Shown: positions 37,670 through 44,599 of the stretch, piece after piece
Layout of the letters: every line of letters begins with the position of its first letter
How positions within the stretch are numbered: the stretch's first letter is position 1
Source of the DNA: Actinobacteria bacterium OK074
GTDB lineage: Bacteria > Actinomycetota > Actinomycetes > Streptomycetales > Streptomycetaceae
Length of the DNA stretch: 64,000 nt
Assembly: GCA_001298575.1 (NCBI GenBank)
Contig: LJCV01000122.1
Location: 26,103-90,102 of the forward strand
Reading direction: 5' to 3'
The notes under the pieces: model-generated
What the model was told of the DNA's origin: nothing
Databases searched by the model: none
What the model saw: the letters and a program-made list of their open reading frames with translations, nothing else
Position numbers and translations under genes: made by a program

Positions 37670-38563
37670 GTGGAGTCGACGGCAGGCCGCGGACAACTCC
37701 TCGCCATCAGCGACCTGCACATCGGTTACCCCGAGAACCGCGCGCTCGTCGAGGAGATGCGCCCCACGTCCGACGACGACTGGCTGCTGGTCGCCGGGGA
37801 CGTCGCCGAGACCGTCGTCGACATCCGCTGGACCCTGGAGAAGCTCGCCGCGCGCTTCCGCAAGGTGATCTGGGTGCCCGGCAACCACGAGCTGTGGACC
37901 CACCCCAGCGACGAGATCACCCTGCGCGGGGTGCGGCGCTACGAGTATCTGGTCGCCATGTGCCGCGAGTTGGGCGTGACGACGCCGGAGGACCCGTACC
38001 CCGTGTGGGAGGGCCCCGGCGGCCCGGTCGTGATCGCGCCGCTCTTCCTGCTCTACGACTACACGTGGCTGCCCAAGGGCTGCACCACGAAGGAGCAGGG
38101 CCTCGAGTACGCGCACGGCACCGGGATCGTCTGCACCGACGAGCACTTCCTGCACCCGGACCCGTATCCGACGCGCGAGGCGTGGTGCCGCGCCCGGGTG
38201 GCCGAAACCGAGCGGCGGCTCGCGGAGATCCCCGCGGACCTGCCCACCGTCCTCGTCAACCACTACCCGCTCGACCGGCATCCGACGGACGTCCTGTGGT
38301 ACCCCGAGTTCGCGATGTGGTGCGGCACCCGGCTGACCGCCGACTGGCACCGCCGCTTCCGTGTCGAGGCCATGGTCTACGGCCATCTGCACATCCCGCG
38401 GACCACCCACCACGAGGGCGTGCGCTTCGAGGAGGTGTCCGTCGGCTACCCCCGCGAGTGGCGCAAGCGCGCCAAACAGCCCGGTGAACTGCGCCGCATC
38501 CTGCCGACGGGAGGGGCGGAGCCGAAGAAACCGCTGGGAGCCGACGGAGGACGCGTCCGGTGA
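37670..38563 (+). CDS. Calcineurin-like metallophosphoesterase
   Basis: 297 residues from GTG 37670, preceded by GGAGGGAG. All metal-binding motifs are visible: AISDLHIGYPENR, LVAGDVAETV, WVPGNHELWT, VLVNHYPLDR and VYGHLHIPRTTHHE. Cytosolic, no signal. The stop overlaps the phosphopantetheinyl transferase start as GTGA, so the two are translated together. The natural substrate might be a 4-phosphopantetheine-related or nucleotide compound, but only the coupling suggests this. Confidence 0.92.
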   Translation: MESTAGRGQLLAISDLHIGYPENRALVEEMRPTSDDDWLLVAGDVAETVVDIRWTLEKLAARFRKVIWVPGNHELWTHPSDEITLRGVRRYEYLVAMCRELGVTTPEDPYPVWEGPGGPVVIAPLFLLYDYTWLPKGCTTKEQGLEYAHGTGIVCTDEHFLHPDPYPTREAWCRARVAETERRLAEIPADLPTVLVNHYPLDRHPTDVLWYPEFAMWCGTRLTADWHRRFRVEAMVYGHLHIPRTTHHEGVRFEEVSVGYPREWRKRAKQPGELRRILPTGGAEPKKPLGADGGRVR

Positions 38564-39255
38564 TCGAGGAACTGCTCCCGGGGCCGGTCGTGGCCGTCGA
38601 GGCGTACGGCGACGAGGCCGCGACCGACGCCCCGCTGTACCCGGAGGAAGAGGCGCTCATCGTGCGCGCCGTCGCCAAGCGCCGCCGCGAGTTCACCGCG
38701 GTACGGGCCTGCGCCCGGCGCGCCATGGACAAGCTCGGCGTCCCCCCGCAGCCGGTACTGCCGGGCGAACGGGGCGCGCCGCAGTGGCCCGACGGCATCG
38801 TCGGCAGCATGACCCACTGCGACGGGTACTGCGCCGCGGCCCTGGTCCGCGCCACCGAACTGGCCTCCCTCGGCATCGACGCCGAGCCCCACGCCGTCCT
38901 GCCCGACGGCGTCCTCGACTCGGTGGCCCTGCCCGCGGAGCGGACCCGGCTGCGCGAACTCGCCGCCGCACACCCCGCCGTGCACTGGGACCGGCTGCTG
39001 TTCAGCGCGAAGGAGTCCGTGTACAAGGCGTGGTTCCCGCTCACGGGGAAGTGGCTGGACTTCGCGGAGGCGGACATCGAGGTGTTCCCGGGAACCGCGG
39101 GGGACACCGGGGCGCCCGGCCCCGCGGGCACCCTCCGCGCCACCCTGCTCGTCCCCGGCCCGGTGGTCGACGGCCGTCGCGTGGACGTCTTCGAGGGCCG
39201 GTGGACCGTACGGCGCGGCATCGTGGCGACGGCCATGACGGTGCCGCACGGGTGA
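38560..39255 (+). CDS. 4-phosphopantetheinyl transferase (Sfp type)
   Basis: 231-residue enzyme that moves the 4-phosphopantetheine arm from CoA to carrier proteins of polyketide and peptide synthases. Motif P2 IVGSMTHCDGYCAAAL, Mg ligands in LGIDAEP (D107, E109) and the P3 motif LLFSAKESVYKAWFP (K151, E152) are all intact. GTG 38560 overlaps the phosphoesterase stop. It could activate the ACPs of the PKS starting at 58.9 kb, although such broad enzymes serve whole genomes. Confidence 0.95.
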   Translation: MIEELLPGPVVAVEAYGDEAATDAPLYPEEEALIVRAVAKRRREFTAVRACARRAMDKLGVPPQPVLPGERGAPQWPDGIVGSMTHCDGYCAAALVRATELASLGIDAEPHAVLPDGVLDSVALPAERTRLRELAAAHPAVHWDRLLFSAKESVYKAWFPLTGKWLDFAEADIEVFPGTAGDTGAPGPAGTLRATLLVPGPVVDGRRVDVFEGRWTVRRGIVATAMTVPHG

Positions 39256-39282
39256 CGGCGCCACCGGGGCCGTAACGCATCG

Positions 39283-39603
39283 TCAGCCGCCCGGCAGCCA
39301 TGCGCCGACCAGGCGGAAGAACCGCTCCTCGTTGCCCGCGAAGGCGGCCGTGGCCAGCGCCCGGTCCGCCTCCGCCAGCACGGCTGCCGGGACCGCGGGC
39401 GGATACCCGGCCGGTTCCTTGGCCGGGTCCCCGACCGGTGGTTTTCCGAGCGGGTCGTCGTACGTCGCCCGTACGGTCTGCAAGAGGCGCAGGTACGCCT
39501 GCACGGCGGCGCGTTCACGGTCGGTCAGTACGGCGGTCTGCACGAGGCGGCTCTCCTCCGGTCGGTCGGCGGTCCGACGTACCACCAGCTTGCCGTCCCC
39601 CAC
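39283..39603 (-). CDS. Small conserved-type hypothetical protein
   Basis: 106 residues from GTG 39603 (a TTG at 39609 is the other choice). Mostly alpha-helical and acidic (TDRERAAVQAYLRLLQTVRA, AVLAEADRALATAAFAGNEE), with a Pro-rich middle (DPLGKPPVGDPAKEPAGYPP). No motif I recognise, no signal or membrane segment. Codon use matches neighbours, so it is probably real. Convergent with the phosphopantetheinyl transferase. Confidence 0.65.
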   Translation of the reverse strand: MGDGKLVVRRTADRPEESRLVQTAVLTDRERAAVQAYLRLLQTVRATYDDPLGKPPVGDPAKEPAGYPPAVPAAVLAEADRALATAAFAGNEERFFRLVGAWLPGG

Positions 39604-39748
39604 TGACAATCCGTCCCCGGCGGCCTCCGGTTCGCCCGGTTAGCGGAGCCGAAACCTTCCCGAAATCCCCGATGGGAACGGACCTCTACGCTTGAGGAAA
39701 CGGTCTTTTCGGCCGCTGAACGGGCGGCCGGCGAAGGGGAGGAGAGCC

Positions 39749-40723
39749 GTGGCCGACGCTTCACGCCACCGCGCGCGACGGGCCCTGCGTCCCGTGGGCG
39801 ACGAAGAACTCCAACTGCACCACCGCGTCCTCCACGGCTACCGGCGCGCCTACCGCATGGCCGGCCAGGGCCCCGTCCTCGTCCTCATCCACGGCATCGG
39901 CGACTCCTCCGCCACCTGGGCCGACGTCATCCCCGACCTCGCCCGCACGCACACCGTCATCGCGCCCGACCTCCTCGGGCACGGCGCCTCCGACAAGCCG
40001 CGCGGCGACTACTCCGTGGCCGGGTACGCCAACGGGCTGCGCGACCTGCTCACCGCGCTCGGCGTCGAGTCGGCCACGCTGGTGGGGCACTCGCTGGGCG
40101 GCGGGGTGGCGATGCAGTTCGCGTACCAGTTCCCGGAGCGCACCGAGCGGTTGATCCTCGTCAGCGCCGGGGGAGTGGGGCGCGAGGTCATCCCCGTGCT
40201 GCGTGCGGTGTCCGTGCCGGGCGCCGAACTCATGCTGTCCGCACTCCGGTTGCCCGGCATGCGGCTCCAAGTCGGGCTGTTCGCCCGCCTGATGAAACTC
40301 CTCGACACCGATCTGGGCCAGGACGCGGGGGAGTTGCTCACGGTCGTCGACGCGCTGCCCGACGCGACGTCGCGCAGCGCGTTCATCCGGACGCTGCGGG
40401 CCGTCGTCGACTGGCGCGGGCAGGCGGTGACCATGCTCGACCGGTGCTACCTCACCCAGGGGATGCCGACGATGCTGCTGTGGGGCGACCGGGACAGCGT
40501 CGTGCCGGTGCGGCACGCGTACCGGGCGCACGAGGCCATGCCGGGCAGCCGGCTGGAGATCTTCGAGGGCACCGGGCACTTTCCCTTCCACAGCGATCCG
40601 GCCCGATTCCTGGCGCTGGTCGAGGAGTTCACGTCCACGACCAGCGCGGCGGGGTGGAGCCGGGAGCACTGGCGGGAGCTGTTGGTGGGGGCGGAGGGGG
40701 ACGGTACGCAGGTGGCGCCGTAG
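39749..40723 (+). CDS. Alpha/beta-hydrolase
   Basis: 324 residues from GTG 39749 after GGGGAGGAG. Oxyanion LIHGIGDSSATW, nucleophile Ser in VGHSLGGGVAMQFAY, acid in LLWGDRDSVVPV and the catalytic His in GTGHFPFHSD. It resembles cytosolic epoxide hydrolase, haloperoxidase or lipase-like members. Substrate cannot be set. Stands alone between convergent and divergent neighbours. Confidence 0.93.
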   Translation: MADASRHRARRALRPVGDEELQLHHRVLHGYRRAYRMAGQGPVLVLIHGIGDSSATWADVIPDLARTHTVIAPDLLGHGASDKPRGDYSVAGYANGLRDLLTALGVESATLVGHSLGGGVAMQFAYQFPERTERLILVSAGGVGREVIPVLRAVSVPGAELMLSALRLPGMRLQVGLFARLMKLLDTDLGQDAGELLTVVDALPDATSRSAFIRTLRAVVDWRGQAVTMLDRCYLTQGMPTMLLWGDRDSVVPVRHAYRAHEAMPGSRLEIFEGTGHFPFHSDPARFLALVEEFTSTTSAAGWSREHWRELLVGAEGDGTQVAP

Positions 40724-40735
40724 GGGCCCCGGTTT

Positions 40736-41284
40736 TCAATGGCGGCGCCCCCGGTACTCCAGCGACGCCTCGATCCGGCCCGCCACTCCGTCCCGTTCCG
40801 CGTGCGTCTCGGGCGTCAGCCACGTGCGGCACCTGCTCGCCAGCAGCAGGCCGAAGCTCTCCGCCTCCTCCTCTTCGCCGCGGTCGGAGTGGGTGCGGGT
40901 GGCCACGCGCTGGACCGTCGTGCCGAGGTCGGCGACCTCGCGGTCCTCGCCCAGGACGCGCGAGGCGACCGTGGTGTCCTCGCCGTGGCGGCTGCCGTGG
41001 CCCGCGTTCATGTGCCACAGCTCGTGGCCCAGGATCACCAACTGGTGCTCGGGCGTGGTGCGTTCCTCGACGACGACCAGGTCGCGGTCGGCCATGTCGA
41101 GCCACAGCCCGCTCGCGGTCCCCGGCGGGAACGCGGCCATCCGGAAGAGGACGGGACGGCCGCGGCGTCTGCTCATCCCGGCGCACAGCGCGGCGAAGAG
41201 GTCCGCCGGCCGCGCCGGAGCCGGGAGCGTCAGCTCCGCGGCCAACTCACCGCACAGACGGCGCATTTCCCTGCCAACGCCCAC
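40736..41284 (-). CDS. ImmA/IrrE-type metallopeptidase-like protein (ParH-like)
   Basis: 182 residues from GTG 41284, with GGGGGAGA upstream. The zinc-peptidase motif HELWH sits in LVILGHELWHMNAGHGS, with an acidic EEEEAESFGLLLASR downstream, as in ImmA/IrrE (DUF955) proteins. The coding start lies 14 bp after the XRE regulator stop. In phage and ICE switches, ImmA proteins cleave their partner XRE repressor (family knowledge). Here the pair is chromosomal and resembles Streptomyces ParH-like proteins. Whether it cleaves the regulator is inference. Confidence 0.83.
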   Translation of the reverse strand: MGVGREMRRLCGELAAELTLPAPARPADLFAALCAGMSRRRGRPVLFRMAAFPPGTASGLWLDMADRDLVVVEERTTPEHQLVILGHELWHMNAGHGSRHGEDTTVASRVLGEDREVADLGTTVQRVATRTHSDRGEEEEAESFGLLLASRCRTWLTPETHAERDGVAGRIEASLEYRGRRH

Positions 41285-41298
41285 AGTTCTCCCCCGGA

Positions 41299-42006
41299 TC
41301 AGGACTCGGGCCGCTTGATGCTCTCCAGGAGCATGTCCAGCCACTCCGCCACCTTGTCGCGGTGCTGGTCGGTCGGCAACTGCGCGGCCCGCCAGGCGAT
41401 TCCGCGCACCCCGTGGTCCTGAAGCAGCCGTTCCAGCGGGTCCTCGGCGGCCCGGTCCTGCGCCCGCTCGGCGAGCCGTTGCAGCAACTCCTGCTCGCGG
41501 AACTGCAACGCCGTCGCGAGCGCCTCGGGATCCTCGGCGGTGAGGAACCCGGCGTGCACCTTGAAGAAGCGCTGGATGGCGTCACAGTGCTCCATGGTGG
41601 GGCGCCGGTCGCCGTTCAGCAGCGCACCCGCCTGCTGGCGCGACATGCCCGCGCCGTCCGCGATCTCCTGCTGGGTGTATCTGCGCCCGTTGGGCTTGAT
41701 CCGGGTGCGGCGCAGCAGCGCCAGCCGTTGCAGGAAGCGGGTCTGGAGGTCCGTCTCGTCGGCCGGGCCGCCGTTCAGCAGGGCCTTGACGGTCTGCTCC
41801 GGCACGCCCGAGGCGACCGAGAGCCGGGCCACGTCGAAGACCTCCGCGTGCGGCACGCCGAGCCGGTCGGCGAGGGTGGTGACACGTGCCAGGACGGCGG
41901 GCAGCAGTACCGGCGTCGTCGCGTCCGGGACCTCGAAGCCATCCGTCACCGCACCGATCTCCCACTCTCCCGCGCCCCGTACCCGCGTCCGTCGCTGTCC
42001 CATCAT
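41299..42006 (-). CDS. XRE-type helix-turn-helix regulator
   Basis: About 235 residues from ATG 42006. A clear HTH lies at YTQQEIADGAGMSRQQAGALLNG. A second HTH-like segment, FDVARLSVASGVPEQTVKALLNGG, lies N-terminal to it, so there may be two DNA-reading units. The C-terminal third is acidic-helical (QFREQELLQRLAERAQDRAA). It precedes the ImmA-like peptidase gene and diverges from a MmyB-type ligand-binding protein. A perfect inverted repeat upstream (42056-42077) is the likely autoregulatory site. The exact start is uncertain because the ribosome site is weak. Confidence 0.85.
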   Translation of the reverse strand: MMGQRRTRVRGAGEWEIGAVTDGFEVPDATTPVLLPAVLARVTTLADRLGVPHAEVFDVARLSVASGVPEQTVKALLNGGPADETDLQTRFLQRLALLRRTRIKPNGRRYTQQEIADGAGMSRQQAGALLNGDRRPTMEHCDAIQRFFKVHAGFLTAEDPEALATALQFREQELLQRLAERAQDRAAEDPLERLLQDHGVRGIAWRAAQLPTDQHRDKVAEWLDMLLESIKRPES

Positions 42007-42055
42007 GGCCTCGAACCCCCGGGAGAGTAACCGTCCGGCCGGATTCAGGGCCACG

Positions 42056-42077
42056 TCTCGCCACAACTGTGGCGAGA
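42056..42077. promoter_or_regulatory. Operator-like inverted repeat upstream of XRE regulator
   Basis: TCTCGCCACA, AC, TGTGGCGAGA: perfect 10-bp arms, 50-70 bp before the XRE start and 140 bp before the MmyB-like start. A second weaker symmetry, GTCAAC...GTTGAC, follows at 42087-42114 toward the plus-strand gene. Confidence 0.7.
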
Positions 42078-42215
42078 TTCAGCCGTCAACAGGCGTCAAA
42101 TGCCACGATAGTTGACATGGATCGGCCCGGGGCAGCAGGATCAAGGCGCCATGTGAAGGCCAAAGGCAAGATTCGTCCCCGTCTGCGCGGGGGTTGTTCG
42201 AGGGGTGACCTCCCG

Positions 42216-42875
42216 ATGGCATATCAGGCAGGTGGGCAGCGGTCGGCACCGCGGCCCGTCCCCGAGACTCCGGAAGCGCAGGCGTATCTGCGGGACTACG
42301 CGGCACTCCTGGACTCCACCCCCTTCCCGTCCGTGGTCTTCGACCCCTGCTGGGACGTCGTCCTGGCCAACTCGGCCTACGAGAAGCTCTTCCGCGGCGT
42401 CGGCCCGCACCCCACGGCCATGCCGGGCGACAACTTCCTGCGCTTCGTGTTGTTCCACCCTGACGCGGCCACCGTCCTCGGCGAGCACGAGTCGAGCTGG
42501 TGCCTGCCGATGCTGGCCCAGTTCGCCGCCGCCGTCGAGCGCGACGGACAGCACCGCGGGCTCCTCGCCATCCGCCGGGACATCGCCCAGGACCCCATCA
42601 TGGACGCCGCCTACCGCCACGGCCTGCCGCACTGGATCCGCGCGGTCGGCGAGAGCGCGGTCCAGTACGACGGCGCCGTACGGCCGCTGCTGCACCCCGA
42701 CCCGCGCTGGGGCGCCGACTGCCGCGTGGTCGGCGAGGCGCCGCGCACGCTGCGGGAGATGGGGTACTGGCGGATGACGCTGGTCCTGCGCGAGGCGCGC
42801 CGCACGCTGCCCGCGCAGCGCCGCCCGCGGGGTACGACGAGCCATCTGAGCGTGGTGCCCTCGCCCGAGGGGTGA
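42216..42875 (+). CDS. MmyB-like ligand-binding domain protein lacking its HTH
   Basis: 219 residues from ATG 42216 with GAGGGG ten bases upstream (ATG 42117 would add 33 basic residues without a ribosome site). The body matches the MmyB-type regulator sensor domain: LLDSTPFPSVVFDPCWDVVL, ANSAYEKLF, NFLRFVLFHPDAATVLGEHE, WCLPMLAQFAAAVERDGQH. That PAS-like fold normally follows an XRE helix-turn-helix and binds fatty-acid-like ligands, but here no HTH precedes it. It is divergent from the XRE regulator/ImmA pair. Sensor and DNA-binding functions may have been split between the two genes. Confidence 0.83.
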   Translation: MAYQAGGQRSAPRPVPETPEAQAYLRDYAALLDSTPFPSVVFDPCWDVVLANSAYEKLFRGVGPHPTAMPGDNFLRFVLFHPDAATVLGEHESSWCLPMLAQFAAAVERDGQHRGLLAIRRDIAQDPIMDAAYRHGLPHWIRAVGESAVQYDGAVRPLLHPDPRWGADCRVVGEAPRTLREMGYWRMTLVLREARRTLPAQRRPRGTTSHLSVVPSPEG

Positions 42876-42907
42876 GGCGGTCCGGGCGGTTTCGCGGGCC
42901 CCGGCTT

Positions 42908-42944
42908 CCGGCACCGTCGGCGTTCAGGTCGCCGACGGCGCCGG
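42908..42944 (+). terminator. Terminator after MmyB-like gene
   Basis: CCGGCACCGTCGGCG, 7-nt loop, CGCCGACGGCGCCGG: 15-bp arms with one G-T type mismatch, 33 bp after the stop. Confidence 0.75.
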
Positions 42945-42947
42945 ACC

Positions 42948-43007
42948 TATTGCTGTGGGGTCTGTTCCCGTGCGGCTTGTTCCTGTGGGGCCTGTTCCTG
43001 TGGGGTG
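42948..43007. repeat. 15-bp imperfect tandem repeat (4 units)
   Basis: Units ending at 42962, 42976+1, 42992 and 43007; the consensus is TGTTCCTGTGGGGCC, the first unit being most diverged. It lies in the 243-bp gap ahead of the hydroxyproline operon. No gene encloses it convincingly. Confidence 0.7.
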
Positions 43008-43099
43008 CGGGCAGCGGGTGCGGCCTGCCTTTCCTTCCTCGTTACGAGGCCGGGGGCGCCGTCGTCGGGAAGTCCTGGCACCCTTGGCGGGTGCTGCGG

Positions 43100-43110
43100 T
43101 ATGTGACATA
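43100..43110 (+). promoter_or_regulatory. Candidate GntR/FadR operator at hydroxyproline operon
   Basis: TATGT-G-ACATA, a perfect 5+1+5 inverted repeat in an AT-rich stretch, eight bases before the GTG start at 43119. No ribosome site is visible there, so the transcript may be leaderless or nearly so and this site would cover the promoter. The likely binder is the GntR protein at the operon end. Confidence 0.55.
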
Positions 43111-43118
43111 GTACTGGC

Positions 43119-44303
43119 GTGACCCTGCCTCTGACCTGCGATGTCGTGGTCGTCGGGGCCGGTATGACGGGCGCGGCCTGCGCCTTGTATGCCGCCTCGG
43201 CGGGGTTCGACGTGACCGTCGTCGACCGGGGTCCGGTCGCCGGTGGCACCACGGGCGCGGGCGAGGGCAACCTGCTCGTCTCCGACAAGGAACCCGGTCC
43301 GGAACTCGATCTCGCCCTGCTGTCCCTGCGCCTGTGGGCCGAACTCGCCGCCGACCCCGTCGTCCGCGATGCCGTGGAGTACGAGGAGAAGGGCGGCGTG
43401 GTCGTCGCCGCCACCCCCGACGGGCTCGCCGCGCTCACCTCGCTCGCGGCGGGGCAGGCGGCGGCCGGGATCGTCACCGAAGCCGTTGGCGCCGGTCAAC
43501 TCCACGACGTGGAGCCCCACTTGGCGCGCGGGCTGGCCGGTGCCGTGCGCTATCCGCAGGACGCCCAGGTGATGCCCGCGCTTGCCGCCGCCCATCTGCT
43601 GCGGCGCTCGGGGGCCCGGGTGCTGACCGGGGTGGAGGTCACCGCCGTGCTGCGCGCGCCGGACGGGCGGATCCGCGGGGTGCGCACCGACCGGGGCGAG
43701 GTGCACGCGCCCGCCGTCGTGAACGCCGCCGGCACCTGGGGAGGTGAAGTGGCCGCGCTCGCGGGCGCCCCGCTGCCGGTCATGCCGCGCCGCGGCTTCG
43801 TCCTGGTCACCGAACCGCTGCCGCGCCTGATCCGGCACAAGGTGTACGCGGCGGACTACGTGGCCGACGTCGCCAGCGACTCGGCGGCGCTCCAGACCTC
43901 GCCCGTGGTCGAGGGGACGGCCGCGGGCCCCGTCCTGATCGGCGCGAGCCGCGAACGCGTCGGCTTCGACCGGACGTTCTCGCTGCCGGTCGTGCGCGCG
44001 CTGGCGGCCGGGGCGACACGGCTGTTCCCGTTCCTGGCCGACGTGCACGCGATGCGCGCGTACACCGGCTTCCGGCCCTACCTGCCCGACCACCTCCCCG
44101 CCATCGGCCCCGACCCCCGTGCCCCCGGCCTCTTCCACGCGTGCGGGCACGAGGGAGCGGGCATCGGACTCGCCACCGGCACCGGGCAGTTGATCGCGCA
44201 GGCGCTGCGCGGCGACCGCCCCGACCTCGACCCGACCCCGTTCCGCCCCGACCGCTTCGCCGACACCGAGGCCCTCAACTTCCCCCGTCAGGAGGCGTCG
44301 TGA
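43119..44303 (+). CDS. D-hydroxyproline dehydrogenase, DAO-type FAD subunit
   Basis: 394-residue FAD-dependent amine oxidase of the D-amino acid oxidase fold. FAD motif VVVVGAGMTGAACALYAASAG at residues 9-29, VVNAAGTWGGEVAALAG, and C-terminal DHLPAIGPDPRAPGLFHACG, GAGIGLATGTGQLIAQ. In three-part hydroxyproline or opine-type dehydrogenases this subunit oxidises the imino acid. The next two genes supply the 2Fe-2S and the second flavin subunits. With the deaminase and 2-epimerase downstream, the substrate is probably cis-4-hydroxy-D-proline. GTG 43119 lacks an evident ribosome site. Confidence 0.9.
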   Translation: MTLPLTCDVVVVGAGMTGAACALYAASAGFDVTVVDRGPVAGGTTGAGEGNLLVSDKEPGPELDLALLSLRLWAELAADPVVRDAVEYEEKGGVVVAATPDGLAALTSLAAGQAAAGIVTEAVGAGQLHDVEPHLARGLAGAVRYPQDAQVMPALAAAHLLRRSGARVLTGVEVTAVLRAPDGRIRGVRTDRGEVHAPAVVNAAGTWGGEVAALAGAPLPVMPRRGFVLVTEPLPRLIRHKVYAADYVADVASDSAALQTSPVVEGTAAGPVLIGASRERVGFDRTFSLPVVRALAAGATRLFPFLADVHAMRAYTGFRPYLPDHLPAIGPDPRAPGLFHACGHEGAGIGLATGTGQLIAQALRGDRPDLDPTPFRPDRFADTEALNFPRQEAS

Positions 44304-44599
44304 ACCCACTGCGGCTCGTCCGGGCGCGGCCACAACCCCCGTTCACCGTCACTCTCGACGGCCGCGAGATCGAGGCGCTGCCCGGCCAGACCGTCGCCGC
44401 TGCCCTGTGGGCCGCGGACGTCACCGCCTGGCGCACCACCCGCGGCGAGGCCCGCCCCCGCGGTGTCTTCTGCGGCATCGGGGTGTGCTTCGACTGCCTG
44501 GTCACCGTCAACGACGTCCCGAACCAACGGGCTTGCCTGCTCCCGCTGCAACCCGGCGACACGATCAGGACACAGGTGGGGACCGGCCATGGCGAGTGA
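44300..44599 (+). CDS. D-hydroxyproline dehydrogenase, small 2Fe-2S subunit
   Basis: 99 residues. One ferredoxin-like 2Fe-2S domain with cysteines in GVFCGIGVCFDCLVTVN and a fourth in NQRACLLPLQPGDTI, as in the HcnA/LhpE-type small subunit. It passes electrons between the two flavoproteins. GTG 44300 overlaps the previous stop as GTGA, with GGAGG five bases upstream, and its own end overlaps the next gene by 11 bases. Confidence 0.92.
   Translation: MNPLRLVRARPQPPFTVTLDGREIEALPGQTVAAALWAADVTAWRTTRGEARPRGVFCGIGVCFDCLVTVNDVPNQRACLLPLQPGDTIRTQVGTGHGE

Noticed and set aside
40736..42006. Prophage or ICE immunity module (ImmA/ImmR)
   Set aside because: No integrase, attachment site or phage genes are nearby and codon use matches the chromosome; better viewed as a resident regulatory pair.
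42948..43007. CRISPR-like tandem structure
   Set aside because: Units are contiguous and imperfect, with no unique spacers and no cas genes.
42500..43111. Frame coding LFLWG repeats near 43.0 kb
   Set aside because: It begins inside the MmyB-like gene out of frame, and the repeats come from a non-coding 15-bp tandem tract.
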